From Sphingomonas bisphenolicum (GTDB lineage: Bacteria; Pseudomonadota; Alphaproteobacteria; Sphingomonadales; Sphingomonadaceae): a stretch of DNA of 64,000 nt. The stretch lies in NCBI RefSeq assembly GCF_024349785.1, contig NZ_AP018820.1, positions 1 to 64,000 of the forward strand, in the 5' to 3' direction. The notes beneath the pieces were generated by a model, which did not search any database, was not told the origin of the DNA, and worked only from the letters and a program-made list of their open reading frames with translations. Below, piece after piece: positions 1-8,726 of this stretch. The translations under genes and the position numbers were made by a program. Position 1 is the stretch's first letter; every line of letters begins with the position of its first letter.

Positions 1-588
1 ATTTGCACGGCGGGCTCGCGCGTCTTCGCCCATCGGGACGTGTTCGACGCGCTGGTGGAAGGGATCGCCGACGCAGCGCGGGGGCTTCGTCTCGGTCCTT
101 CGCTTGCGCCGGACACGCAGATGGGACCGCTGGTGTCGGCGCGGCAGCGCGATACCGTCATGGGTTTCATCGAGAGCGCATCGACTGAAGGTGCCTCGGT
201 CGTTTCAGGAGGCGGACAGCTCGCCGATCAGGGTTATTATGTATCGCCCACGATTATCGCTGACGTGTCCCCCGAGATGCGTGTGATGCGTGAGGAGATC
301 TTCGGGCCAGTGGTTTGCGTGTCGCGCTTCGATGATCTCGACGCCGTGGTGAAGAGCGCGAACGCCACGCGCTACGGGCTGGCGGCGTCGGTATGGACCC
401 GCGATATCAGCTCCATGCATCGACTGGCGCGGTCGATCAAGGCGGGTACGGTCTGGGGGAACTGCCACAACGCCATCGATCCTGCCGTGCCGTTCGGCGG
501 ATACAAGGAGTCCGGGCTCGGCCGCGAACATGGGCGTGAGGGCGTGCTTGCCTATACCGAAACCAAATCAGTTCTTGTGGCTCTGTAG
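1..588 (+). CDS. Aldehyde dehydrogenase, C-terminal part (cut by window edge)
   Basis: C-terminal part of an NAD(P)-dependent aldehyde dehydrogenase, which oxidises an aldehyde to its acid. The frame is open at the left edge and begins ICTAGSR, so the second codon is the catalytic cysteine of the family signature. EIFGPVV follows near visible residue 99 and PFGGYKESGLGRE near 164. About 195 of a usual ~480 residues are present and the C-terminus looks complete. It lies 20 bp before the next rightward gene. The substrate cannot be read from this part, but the neighbouring fatty-acid-type genes suggest an aldehyde intermediate of the same catabolic island. Confidence 0.93.
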   Translation: MCTAGSRVFAHRDVFDALVEGIADAARGLRLGPSLAPDTQMGPLVSARQRDTVMGFIESASTEGASVVSGGGQLADQGYYVSPTIIADVSPEMRVMREEIFGPVVCVSRFDDLDAVVKSANATRYGLAASVWTRDISSMHRLARSIKAGTVWGNCHNAIDPAVPFGGYKESGLGREHGREGVLAYTETKSVLVAL

Positions 589-608
589 GTTTAGAGGGCG
601 CGAAGGCA

Positions 609-1049
609 ATGAGCGGTAGGGCAGAAGCAATTGGTGGGCGGGGACTCTCTGCGGCGGTACGAGCCTTTTGCATCGTTCCTCTGGCTACCGGTATCGGGGA
701 CATCGCCCAAGGCGCGAAGTTTCTCGCGACCGCCGGCGCCGCGCTCCCATCCGCCGCGCTTTCCGATCCGACACTGAACAGCCAGCTGATGTTCGCCGGA
801 GCGATCTGGCTCGGCTACGCGCCGCTCATCTGGTATGCCAGCTGCGATATGCGTGAGCGGCTCTTGCTCCTGCGTTTGCTCTTCGGCTTCGTTTTTCTGA
901 GTGGCCTCGCACGGACACTGGCCTATCTTCGGTATGGGTCGCCAGGTTTCGTTCTCACTGCGGCGATAGCGATCGAGCTGGTGGTGCCCCCGGTGATCAT
1001 GTTTTGGGCTGCAATTGCGGACGCCCGGCTACGAAACAGGTCAGCTTGA
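609..1049 (+). CDS. Small membrane protein, DUF4345-like
   Basis: A 146-residue protein with about four hydrophobic segments (roughly residues 17-45, 58-78, 85-105 and 115-138). The pattern, including an LSGLARTLAYLRYGSPG stretch followed by a hydrophobic tail with a Glu, resembles the DUF4345 family of small inner-membrane proteins of unknown function. It follows the aldehyde dehydrogenase by 20 bp and is probably co-transcribed with it. Its 3' end overlaps the convergent AraC gene by 9 bp. Family assignment is by pattern only. Confidence 0.7.
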   Translation: MSGRAEAIGGRGLSAAVRAFCIVPLATGIGDIAQGAKFLATAGAALPSAALSDPTLNSQLMFAGAIWLGYAPLIWYASCDMRERLLLLRLLFGFVFLSGLARTLAYLRYGSPGFVLTAAIAIELVVPPVIMFWAAIADARLRNRSA

Positions 1050-2045
1050 GGGGCGGCCGCGCCAGAGGGGCAAGGTTCCGCGCAGCGCCGAATGCCGATA
1101 TTCCCGCGCCGTCACTCCAAATTTTCGACGGAACGAACGGCTGAAATAGCTGAGATCGTCGAACCCGACGTCGTAAGCGATGTCAGTTATACGGGCGCTT
1201 AGGGAAGGATCGCTCAGTCGGCGGCCGGCCTCGTCTAGCCGGGCGTCGGAAATGTATTTGTGACACGTGGTTCCTTGGCTGCGGAAGACGCTTTGGAGGC
1301 TCTTGGCTGAAAGCCGCAGTTTTTCACAAATATAGCTTGGACGCAGAGCGGGATCTTCGAGATTGGCATCAACAAATCTCTGTACTGACGTCCAGCTATC
1401 GTCGCGACGCCGGTCGTTCTCGAATTCGGCGGAATAGCAGGTCAGAATGGTGTCGCCAAGAACGCGAGCGGCGAGCGGATCGTCGGCCTCTGTCTGGCTC
1501 TCGAGCTGCTGCAACAATCCGATCGCATAGCTTCTCATAAGGATCGCGGAGGGTCGATGCGCGCCGACATGGTAATTGATCATATCGCCGATCGGCGGTG
1601 ATGAGCGGCGCATACGCGCTTCGAGCATCTGCTTCGAAAAGATGAGGCAGAGATGCTCGTTATCGTCGTCGAACTCATATTGGTGCGCCGCTGCACCGTC
1701 GCAAAGCACGACATCACCCGGGCCTATTGTGATCATCCGGTCGTCCAGGCGGATCGCGGCATGCCCTTCCTTCTGTACCTTCAACAGGTAGAAATCGCGG
1801 AAAGCCTCGGCGGCATATTTGAGGCTACATGCCCTGGACGCAAACCGCAGAAGTGCAAGGTTGCTGAACAGCGTCCAGGTGAATTCCGTTGTCTTCGCTC
1901 GTACCGGCGGCGTCTCGATGTCCAGATCAGTGGCCAGTTGCGATGCGAAAAGCGATCGATGGCCGACGCGTATATAGTTAGCTCGTGGAACCAGCAGCCC
2001 TCCGCCCCGACCTGACGCGTCAGAAGTCGCCGTTGAATGTCCCAC
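1041..2045 (-). CDS. AraC-family transcriptional regulator
   Basis: A 334-residue activator-type regulator. The first ~200 residues form a cupin-like sensor of the AraC-binding-domain class, with the segment IRLDDRMITIGPGDVVLCDG. Residues ~220-325 form a double helix-turn-helix AraC domain, with the second-helix signature ITDIAYDVGFDDLSYFSRSF and the closing FRRKFGVTAREYR. It lies between the rightward aldehyde dehydrogenase pair and the leftward hydratase operon, so it may control either. Its effector is unknown. The ATG at 2045 is kept because no better internal start is visible. Confidence 0.9.
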   Translation of the reverse strand: MGHSTATSDASGRGGGLLVPRANYIRVGHRSLFASQLATDLDIETPPVRAKTTEFTWTLFSNLALLRFASRACSLKYAAEAFRDFYLLKVQKEGHAAIRLDDRMITIGPGDVVLCDGAAAHQYEFDDDNEHLCLIFSKQMLEARMRRSSPPIGDMINYHVGAHRPSAILMRSYAIGLLQQLESQTEADDPLAARVLGDTILTCYSAEFENDRRRDDSWTSVQRFVDANLEDPALRPSYICEKLRLSAKSLQSVFRSQGTTCHKYISDARLDEAGRRLSDPSLSARITDIAYDVGFDDLSYFSRSFRRKFGVTAREYRHSALRGTLPLWRGRPSS

Positions 2046-2121
2046 TTCGTCTCTCCACGCTAAGGGGCGCTCCTCTTGTTGTGCCCAGAGGATTTCGCCC
2101 GGCTGCTTTCATTGTGGCAAT

Positions 2122-2913
2122 CTAGGCACCCTTGAATTCCGGTACGCGGCGCTCCTGAAATGCGGCCAGGCCCTCATTGCGATCGAACGATGAGGAGTAG
2201 GTCGAATTGACGTCCAGCTCAGCCTCGATCGCCTCCGGAAGGGCAAGTTCGACAGCGTTGTTCAAAAGCTGCTTCATGTGATGCAGACCGAGGGGGCTCT
2301 TCGAGGCAAGTTTGCTGGCGATGCCGTCCACCGCCTCTTGGAGCTCGCTATCCGGAACGATCATGCTCACGAGTGGCGCGAACAGCGGGTTCGAGACGCT
2401 AAGCAGGTCGCCGGTGAGCATCAGAAACTTGGCGTGGTTCAATCCGAGCCGCCGCGGCAGTCGTGCAGAGGCCCCGGCGCCCGGCAACAGGCCGTAATTG
2501 GCATGCCCGTCTCCCAGGCGCGCGCTTTCTCCGGCGATCACGATGTCACAGCCGAGGAGCAGTTCCATTCCGCCAGCTGTTGCGATCCCGTTGACGGCCG
2601 CGAGGATGGGCTTCGGAAAGGTTTCGATCCGCGAAACGAGATCCGTCGCCCGGCGCAGGAACCGACCTGTCTCTGCGTCGCGGACGGCGGGAGGGAAGTC
2701 GCCGATGAACTTGAGATCCGCGCCCGCGCAGAAGGCGCGGCCTCGTCCGGTCAGCACGAGACAGCGCACCTCCGCCCTCGATTCCAGCTGATCAAGCGAT
2801 CGGTTCAACTCGTCGATCATGATCGGACTAAGGCAGTTGAGGTCGTTCGGCCGCTCAAGGGTGATCCATGCGACCGGACCGCGCTGCTCGAGGGAAATCT
2901 GCTCAAACGTCAT
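2122..2913 (-). CDS. Enoyl-CoA hydratase/isomerase family protein
   Basis: Crotonase-fold enzyme of 263 residues that typically hydrates 2-enoyl-CoA to 3-hydroxyacyl-CoA. It has the GRAFCAGADLKF oxyanion-hole segment and a GGMELLLGCDIVIAGESARLG stretch, and it ends near the usual family length. The ATG at 2913 gives the typical N-terminus MTFEQISLEQRG and has a GAAAGAA ribosome site 6-7 bases upstream. An in-frame ATG 15 bp further up has none. The start overlaps the end of the upstream hydrolase gene by 11 bp, so the two are likely translationally coupled. It is the last gene of the receptor-hydrolase-hydratase operon. Confidence 0.9.
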   Translation of the reverse strand: MTFEQISLEQRGPVAWITLERPNDLNCLSPIMIDELNRSLDQLESRAEVRCLVLTGRGRAFCAGADLKFIGDFPPAVRDAETGRFLRRATDLVSRIETFPKPILAAVNGIATAGGMELLLGCDIVIAGESARLGDGHANYGLLPGAGASARLPRRLGLNHAKFLMLTGDLLSVSNPLFAPLVSMIVPDSELQEAVDGIASKLASKSPLGLHHMKQLLNNAVELALPEAIEAELDVNSTYSSSFDRNEGLAAFQERRVPEFKGA

Positions 2914-3646
2914 CGGATATTCTTTCATGATTGTCGTCGGAATAGCGTCGCAGGATGGCGGCAACGCCGTCTGGATCATCCAGCATGAGGTTATGTCCGC
3001 CCGAGAGCGTATATGCGTCCCACCCAGGATGTTGGGTCGCTGCCTGGTGGTAACGCTGGAAATGGGGTGCCTGCGAATTGCCGTCCGCTCCGACTGCCAG
3101 GATATAGGCCTTCTTCGGAATCTCTTTGTATCGCCCGCTTAGGCGGATGCGCTGCATCATGGTGCCTATTGGATGGACGATCTCATAACCCGCGACGCGA
3201 CGCTCGTGGTCGATATCGCGTGACATCGCGTCGCCCGGCCGCAGCTTCATCGTCAGCCCGTCATCGCCGGCGGTATCGACGACGAGACTTTCCGGGCGCG
3301 GAACGAGGCGGAAGGGCGTGTCGCCGTCCTCCGCCACGAACGAGTCCAGATAAACAATGGCCCGGAAACGCTCCGGTATGGCGTCGGCGAGGGCCGTGGC
3401 GACAAAGCCCCCGTAGGAATGAGCGAGGAGAACCATGTCGTCGAGGTCCTCCCAGTCAATGAGGGCCTTCAACTCGTCGACATGGGTCTGGATGTTGATG
3501 CCGAGCCGTGCCTCCCATGCGCGTTCCGCAACGCCAGCCAGGGTCGGGCGGTAAACTTCGTGGCCAGCCTTTTGCAGGTGGATCGCGACGGCGCGAAACG
3601 CCCAGCCTCCATGCCAGCCGCCGTGGACGAGGAGGAAGGTTGTCAT
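2903..3646 (-). CDS. Alpha/beta hydrolase
   Basis: A 247-residue alpha/beta-hydrolase of the salicylate-esterase/pyrethroid-hydrolase-like type. It has the oxyanion segment LVHGGWHGGWAF near the N-terminus, the nucleophile elbow AHSYGG (Ser near residue 82), and a late SGGHNLMLDDPD carrying the catalytic His. Such enzymes cleave esters, amides or lactones. The ATG at 3646 matches the family N-terminus. An in-frame TTG at 3688 would add 14 residues and has a GGGAGGAA sequence about 14 bases upstream, which is too far for a normal site. It lies between the TonB-dependent receptor and the hydratase, so it may hydrolyse the imported compound. Confidence 0.87.
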   Translation of the reverse strand: MTTFLLVHGGWHGGWAFRAVAIHLQKAGHEVYRPTLAGVAERAWEARLGINIQTHVDELKALIDWEDLDDMVLLAHSYGGFVATALADAIPERFRAIVYLDSFVAEDGDTPFRLVPRPESLVVDTAGDDGLTMKLRPGDAMSRDIDHERRVAGYEIVHPIGTMMQRIRLSGRYKEIPKKAYILAVGADGNSQAPHFQRYHQAATQHPGWDAYTLSGGHNLMLDDPDGVAAILRRYSDDNHERISDDV

Positions 3647-3720
3647 TCGCCGACACACGGAACGGCGACCGATAGGCCGCCGTTCCAATCAAAGGTTTTG
3701 AGTTCCTCCCGCACGGTTCC

Positions 3721-6096
3721 TCAACGCATCGAGAAACTGAGCTTCAGGCCGATCTGGCGACCGCGCGAATAGGTACCTACGACGGCCGTCGGCTGGGCGG
3801 GTGGCGTCACTGCATATTCAAGAGGGCGCTTGTCTCCCAGGTTGCGTCCGAACAACGACATCCGCCAGCGATTGTCGGTAGGACCGAAATCGAGATGGGC
3901 GTCGATCTGCGCGAACGCGCCTTGCTCCATCCGCGGGTCATTATAGGCGCCGGCGTTGTAGCGAGACCTTGCAAAGACCGAGGCGCCAGCGGCGACCTGA
4001 TAGTCTCCAGACCCGACGGGTCGCGCATAATCGACGCGGAATGTACCCGTCCATTTTGAAGCGTACTGGGTCGGCGTCCCCGAAAGGTCCTGGAAGCCGC
4101 CCACGCAGCCCGACTGAAGTCCGGCATTTTGCCCGCTCGAACATGCAGCGCCTGGAAAATCGACGAACTTCGCGTCCAGATAGGAGCCTGCAAAGCCAAG
4201 CTCGAGTCCGTCAGCGGGTCGAGCGGTCAGGTCGAGTTCGATGCCTTGGGATCTCGCCTTGCCTATGTTGGAGACGACGAAGGCGAGGTTCTGAAAGACC
4301 GACTGTTGCAGCGCTGTGAACGTGGTCCTGAATATGGCGACCGAATATTCGAGCCTGTTGTCGAGGATCAGCCCCTTCACCCCTGCTTCGAACATCGACG
4401 CAAATTCTGGCCGGAACGCGGCAGCCGATGGTGTGCCGCCGGCATAGCCGTAGTCGAAGCCTCCCGACTTGGCGCCTCGGACGAATTTCAGATATACCTT
4501 GTTGCGAGGCGCGATTTCATATTGAACGATTGCCTGGGGCTGCCAGTGGTTTTCTGACAGGCGCAGTGTCCCGAACGGGAAATTGTGCTGGGTCGACCGG
4601 AAAACTGCGTTGAAGATCGGGTCCAGAGCAGCGTTGCGACCCGCCTGCAGCTCAGAACGCGTGGTATCGAAGTCGACGTGCGGGATAACGCCGGTACCGA
4701 ACAACGCCTGACCGGCAGTCTTGTTGATGTCGACGTAACGGACGCCCCCAGATAGGCTCAGACGGTCGGTGATGCGGTACGTCGCGTCGACGAAGCCCGA
4801 ATAGACGCGATTGTTCTGATCATATGTTTCGACACGTCCGATGGGGGTCGTGGCGGCACCCGTCAGACCGAAGCCTCCGAGCGTGAACTCCTGCAGAAGA
4901 TCGATCCCGAGCGTGTCGCGCTGATAATAGCCGCCCGCCGTGATATCCAGGCGCCCATACGTGCCGCTGAACCGAAGTTCCTGGCTGAATTGGCGATAGT
5001 GCTGCCACAATGCGTTGAAGTAGGTCTGGGCGTGGTTGACGCCGTCGGTGCCGAACTGAACGTCGGAGTGCGACGTGCGCCAGGCGCTGGTTGAGGTGAG
5101 CTTGCCTCCTAGCAGGTCATAATTGATGTCAGCCTGGTAGAGGTTCGCGTCCATGAAGCTGAGCTCGTCGCTATAATATGGCGCGACGTCATAGTTGGAA
5201 TAGCGCGTGCCCGCGTCACCGACGACAGGATAGGGAGCGCGGGTCGCAGCCAGCGGCTGCGCTACTGGAACGACCGCATTGCCATAGTCGCGCAACCGAT
5301 CGACCTCGGCCTTGAGCAGGATTTCCAGACCGGGCGCGGGAGAAAGCAGCAAGGACGGGCGCACCGCGATGTTGCGCGTCCTCGGCTCGGTCTGATCCTT
5401 GATCGGATTGTCGAGCCGCCCCTTCGACAAATCCTGGTACAAGCCGCCAATACGCAGGCTCGCCCAATCAGCCAGTGGTACGGTAACGCCGCCCTGGACC
5501 TGAAATTCATGATTGTAGAATTCGTATCCGATCGAACCGTCGGCTTCGAAAGTCCGTCCGGGCTTCTTCGTCGCCATGTTGATCGCGCCGACTGTCGCGC
5601 TGTTCCCGAAGGTCAGGACCTGCGGGCCCTTGAGTATCTCGATGCGTTCGACGTCGAAGATCGGAATGCGTCCGTCCTGGTCGCGACCGAAGGACACGTT
5701 GTCGATGAATTTGCCCACCGATTGCTCGAAGGATGCGTTTGCGCCGGAGCCGAAGCCGCGAATATTAATGAACGGCTGGACCGCGCCATAGCTGAAGCTG
5801 AAATTGGGGGTGATCTGGGGCAGATCGATCATCTGGGTGATGTTCTTCTGCTGGAGCATGTCTCCGCCGATCGCGGTGATCGCGACCGGCACATCGCGAA
5901 GGTTCTCGGCGCGCTTGCGGGCAGTCACGACGATGTCCTGTAGCCCGGCCTCAGGTTGCGTCGCCTCGGCGGGCGGGCCGTCGGTCTGCGGCGCCGTCTG
6001 CGCCAAGGCCGGTGCGGCAAGAGCAAAACATGAGACGCCCGTCGCCGCGATTACGGCGAACCCGCAGCGACTGAAAAATGGTGATTTATCCAGCAT
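3721..6096 (-). CDS. TonB-dependent outer-membrane receptor
   Basis: A 791-residue outer-membrane transporter. A signal peptide (CGFAVIAATGVSCFALAAPALAQ) is followed by a plug domain with DIVVTARKRAENLRDVPVAI and the GSGANASFEQSVG loop, then a long beta-barrel ending RGRQIGLKLSFSMR. This is the sphingomonad type in which such receptors often serve catabolic clusters by importing hydrophobic substrates. The ATG at 6096 has a strong GGAGGAGGGG site just upstream, so the longer open frame to 6165 is not used. It is the first gene of a leftward operon with the hydrolase and hydratase, and divergent from the TetR gene. Confidence 0.93.
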   Translation of the reverse strand: MLDKSPFFSRCGFAVIAATGVSCFALAAPALAQTAPQTDGPPAEATQPEAGLQDIVVTARKRAENLRDVPVAITAIGGDMLQQKNITQMIDLPQITPNFSFSYGAVQPFINIRGFGSGANASFEQSVGKFIDNVSFGRDQDGRIPIFDVERIEILKGPQVLTFGNSATVGAINMATKKPGRTFEADGSIGYEFYNHEFQVQGGVTVPLADWASLRIGGLYQDLSKGRLDNPIKDQTEPRTRNIAVRPSLLLSPAPGLEILLKAEVDRLRDYGNAVVPVAQPLAATRAPYPVVGDAGTRYSNYDVAPYYSDELSFMDANLYQADINYDLLGGKLTSTSAWRTSHSDVQFGTDGVNHAQTYFNALWQHYRQFSQELRFSGTYGRLDITAGGYYQRDTLGIDLLQEFTLGGFGLTGAATTPIGRVETYDQNNRVYSGFVDATYRITDRLSLSGGVRYVDINKTAGQALFGTGVIPHVDFDTTRSELQAGRNAALDPIFNAVFRSTQHNFPFGTLRLSENHWQPQAIVQYEIAPRNKVYLKFVRGAKSGGFDYGYAGGTPSAAAFRPEFASMFEAGVKGLILDNRLEYSVAIFRTTFTALQQSVFQNLAFVVSNIGKARSQGIELDLTARPADGLELGFAGSYLDAKFVDFPGAACSSGQNAGLQSGCVGGFQDLSGTPTQYASKWTGTFRVDYARPVGSGDYQVAAGASVFARSRYNAGAYNDPRMEQGAFAQIDAHLDFGPTDNRWRMSLFGRNLGDKRPLEYAVTPPAQPTAVVGTYSRGRQIGLKLSFSMR

Positions 6097-6178
6097 AAGA
6101 TTCCCCTCCTCCCAGACATGTCCGGGGTTGTTCGGCGAGGTTCTTGGCCTCGTCCACCTATGCACTTAGGTCTGATTC

Positions 6179-6192
6179 GACCCATGAGTCAA
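6179..6192 (-). promoter_or_regulatory. Candidate TetR operator upstream of the TonB receptor
   Basis: On the minus strand this reads TTGACTCATGGGTC. Its core is an imperfect palindrome (GACTC-AT-GGGTC). The TTGACT could be a -35 box, with CTAAGT 17 bp downstream as a possible -10. The same 14-mer with one change lies at 9710-9723 before the thiolase operon. Assignment to the neighbouring TetR protein is inference. Confidence 0.5.
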
Positions 6193-6354
6193 TAGATATA
6201 CCCTTGCGGATGTTGATTGTCGGAGCGGAATGCGACAAGCGTAGTCACGCGCACGGTCCTGGCGGTTCGATCGGCTCGGTCCGGCGCGGCCCTGAAAGTC
6301 GTTTGCAGGCTGCGGAGCGCTGTTCAGCCGAAGGCGTCGTGAGGTGAAGTAAGT

Positions 6355-6996
6355 ATGGAGCAGGCGTCGGTGGCGGATTCCGGGAAATCTTCGGTCTGGA
6401 AAGCTGCGGTCCTCAGCCGAGACGAGCAGTATGACCTCAAGCGCAAGGCGCTGATCCAGGAAGCCGCGCGGGCTTTCAGTGCGCGCGGCTATCACGACAC
6501 TTCGCTGGTCGACGTGGCGCGTGAACTCGGCGTGACGAAAGGCGCACTCTATTATTATGTGAAGAGCAAGCAGGAGATCCTGTTCGAGTGCCACATGAGC
6601 TCGATCGAGTTGGGTGACCGCGCGATCGAGCATGCGCGGTCGATCGACGGCAGCGGCTTTGACAGCGTGGTGGCGCTGGCGCACCGGTATATGGAATTGC
6701 TGGTCGGCGAGAGCGGCCCCCTCGCCATCCTGACCGAATTCAATGCGCTTGAGCCGGAGAACCGCAAGATCGTCGCCGCAGGACGCACGCGCTTCGGGAA
6801 CACGTTCCTGGAATTGATCGAGCGTGGCCAGGCCGACGGATCGGTTCGTGGCGCGATCAACGGCAAGATGGCCGAATTCTTTTATCTGGGTGCCGTGAAC
6901 TGGGCGACACGCTGGTTCGACGCTGGCGGCGAATTGGACGGAAGCCTCGTCGCCGCCCAATTCGCCGACCTGTTCGCGGCTGCGATCAGGGCCTGA
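6355..6996 (+). CDS. TetR-family transcriptional regulator
   Basis: A 213-residue TetR repressor. The N-terminal helix-turn-helix runs at about residues 32-70, with AARAFSARGYHDTSLVDVA and VTKGALYYYVKSKQEILFE. The all-helical C-terminal ligand domain resembles regulators of fatty-acid or acyl-CoA genes. It is preceded by GAGGTGAAGTAAGT and divergent from the receptor operon. Its stop codon (TGA, 6994-6996) lies directly against the left inverted repeat of the IS1380 element, so the last codons may have been altered by the insertion. The likely regulon is the two operons sharing TTGACTCAYGGGTC. Confidence 0.92.
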   Translation: MEQASVADSGKSSVWKAAVLSRDEQYDLKRKALIQEAARAFSARGYHDTSLVDVARELGVTKGALYYYVKSKQEILFECHMSSIELGDRAIEHARSIDGSGFDSVVALAHRYMELLVGESGPLAILTEFNALEPENRKIVAAGRTRFGNTFLELIERGQADGSVRGAINGKMAEFFYLGAVNWATRWFDAGGELDGSLVAAQFADLFAAAIRA

Positions 6997-8726
6997 CAGG
7001 GGTCGGTTCCGGCTGAGGGCGGAATGACACCCTATCCCATCATATTCATGAGGGTGGGCAGGAGGGGTTGGCGGAAGTGGCATAAGCTATTGCTTTGAAG
7101 TAGGAAATTGGGTGTCTAGACTATTCCTTCGACGAGGCACTAAATGCCACAGGCCACACCCGCCGAACAGGACGATAGCGCGGCCCTGTTTTCGTTTCCA
7201 GCGGTGCATCGCAAGAAGGTGACCGCCGCCTTTGACGGCGGTCGGCTGACCTGTGACGGCGGGGTGCTGCTGTTGGCCCAGGCGGAACGTGAGATGGGGC
7301 TCTGCGCGCAACTGGCGGCTTGCATTGCCGATCCGCGCGATCAATCGCGGGTAGCCCACAAGCTCGATGACATCCTGCGGGCGCGCATCTTTGCGATCTC
7401 CTGCGACTACGAGGACGCCGACGACCTCGACGCGCTGCGCGACGATCCGGGGTTCCGCCTGGCGCTCGGCAAGCTGCCGGGGTCGGGTACGGGCCTGGCG
7501 AGCCAACCGACGATAAGCCGGTGGGAGAACGCGCCAACCACGCGCGAGTTGGCGCGCATGATGAAGGCCATGATCGGCGTTTACTGTACCAGCTACCCTA
7601 TGCCACCCGAGGCGGTGACGCTGGACATCGACGATACCTGCGACGTCGTCCACGGCTACCAGCAGTTGTCCTTTTGGAACGGCCACCACGGCGAGCGCTG
7701 CTTCCTGCCCATCCACGTCTACGACACGGCGACGGGGCGGCCGGTGGCGATGCTGCTGCGCTCCGGCAAGACGCCCACCGGCGCGGAAGCTGCCGGCCAC
7801 ATCCGGCGCCTCGTGCGGCATATCCGCCGGCACTGGCCCACCACCCGCATCACGATCCGGGGTCATGGGCACTACGGCAGGCCCGAAGTGATGACCTTCT
7901 GTGAGGCCCACGGCGTCGACTACGTCCTTGGCCTGCCCACCAACGCGGTGCTGCGCGCCGATCCCGAGATCGTGGCTGCCGCCGATCACTGCGCGACCAA
8001 ACGGGCGATCACGCAGGCGCCTGCGCTTCGCCACTATGCCGAAACCCGCTACGGCGCGAAGAGCGGGAAGTGCCAACGCCGGGTCGCAGCGCGGATCGAG
8101 GCGAGCACGCTCGGCTTGGATATCCGCTACGTCGTCACTTCGTTCGACGACAAGGCGGGCTCGGCCGAGCACATCTACGAGATCCTCTATTGCGCCCGTG
8201 GTCGCGCCGAAAACCTGATCAAGATGCACAAGTCCCAGCTCGCCAGCGATCGCACCTCGTGTCGCTTAGCCAACGCTAATCAGATGCGGCTAATCCTGCA
8301 CACCGCTGCATTCTGGCTGATGTGGCGCATCCAGCAGGTTATCCCGAAGGGCACTGCGCTCGCCTCCGCCGAGTTCGCGACACTGCGCCTGCGTCTCCTC
8401 AAGGTCGCCGCCCGCGTCATCGAGAGCACCGCCCGCATCCGCGTCGCCTTCGCTTCTGCCTGTCCCGACGTCGCCGTCTTCCGGACCACCGCCAGCGCGC
8501 TCAGGCCCGCCCCGACATAGCCGCCGCGGCCGTGCCGCCCAGTATCCGAGCCCCTACCATCAACCTCGCAAGCCTCTCGATCCCACGCGATGAAAAAGGC
8601 GCCGCGCCGCCGCTCGTCCTGCTCACGCGAACAAAGCTGCCAACCTCCAGCGACCCCCAGAAGAGGAACCGTCGCGAATAATCGCGGTTAGGGTGTCATT
8701 TCGTCCTCAGCCGGAACCAACCCCTG
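6997..8726 (+). mobile_element. IS1380-family insertion sequence with 38-bp terminal repeats
   Basis: A 1730-bp element bounded by imperfect 38-bp inverted repeats at 6997-7034 and 8689-8726, which differ at only three positions and start CAGGGGTYGGTTCCGG. It holds one transposase gene. No target duplication is evident: CCTGA lies on the left and ACATA on the right. It separates the TetR gene from the nitronate-monooxygenase-like gene, whose stop codon and last codons lie inside the right repeat. Confidence 0.87.
7144..8520 (+). CDS. IS1380-family transposase
   Basis: A 458-residue DDE transposase of the IS1380 (DDE_Tnp_1-like) type. Recognisable parts are the FDGGRLTCDGGVLLLAQAE opening, TLDIDDTCDVVHGYQQ with the first acidic residues, ITIRGHGHYGRPEVM, and the C-terminal SDRTSCRLANANQMRLILH region. 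Length is normal for the family and the frame is intact, so the element may be active. It is the only gene of its insertion sequence. Confidence 0.93.
   Translation: MPQATPAEQDDSAALFSFPAVHRKKVTAAFDGGRLTCDGGVLLLAQAEREMGLCAQLAACIADPRDQSRVAHKLDDILRARIFAISCDYEDADDLDALRDDPGFRLALGKLPGSGTGLASQPTISRWENAPTTRELARMMKAMIGVYCTSYPMPPEAVTLDIDDTCDVVHGYQQLSFWNGHHGERCFLPIHVYDTATGRPVAMLLRSGKTPTGAEAAGHIRRLVRHIRRHWPTTRITIRGHGHYGRPEVMTFCEAHGVDYVLGLPTNAVLRADPEIVAAADHCATKRAITQAPALRHYAETRYGAKSGKCQRRVAARIEASTLGLDIRYVVTSFDDKAGSAEHIYEILYCARGRAENLIKMHKSQLASDRTSCRLANANQMRLILHTAAFWLMWRIQQVIPKGTALASAEFATLRLRLLKVAARVIESTARIRVAFASACPDVAVFRTTASALRPAPT

Noticed and set aside
6166..7083. 305-codon minus-strand frame opposite the TetR gene
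   Set aside because: The TetR gene on the plus strand has a clear HTH and RBS. The antisense frame has neither.
7087..8229. A 380-codon minus-strand frame opposite the IS1380 transposase
   Set aside because: No domain, and fully overlapped by a recognised transposase on the other strand.
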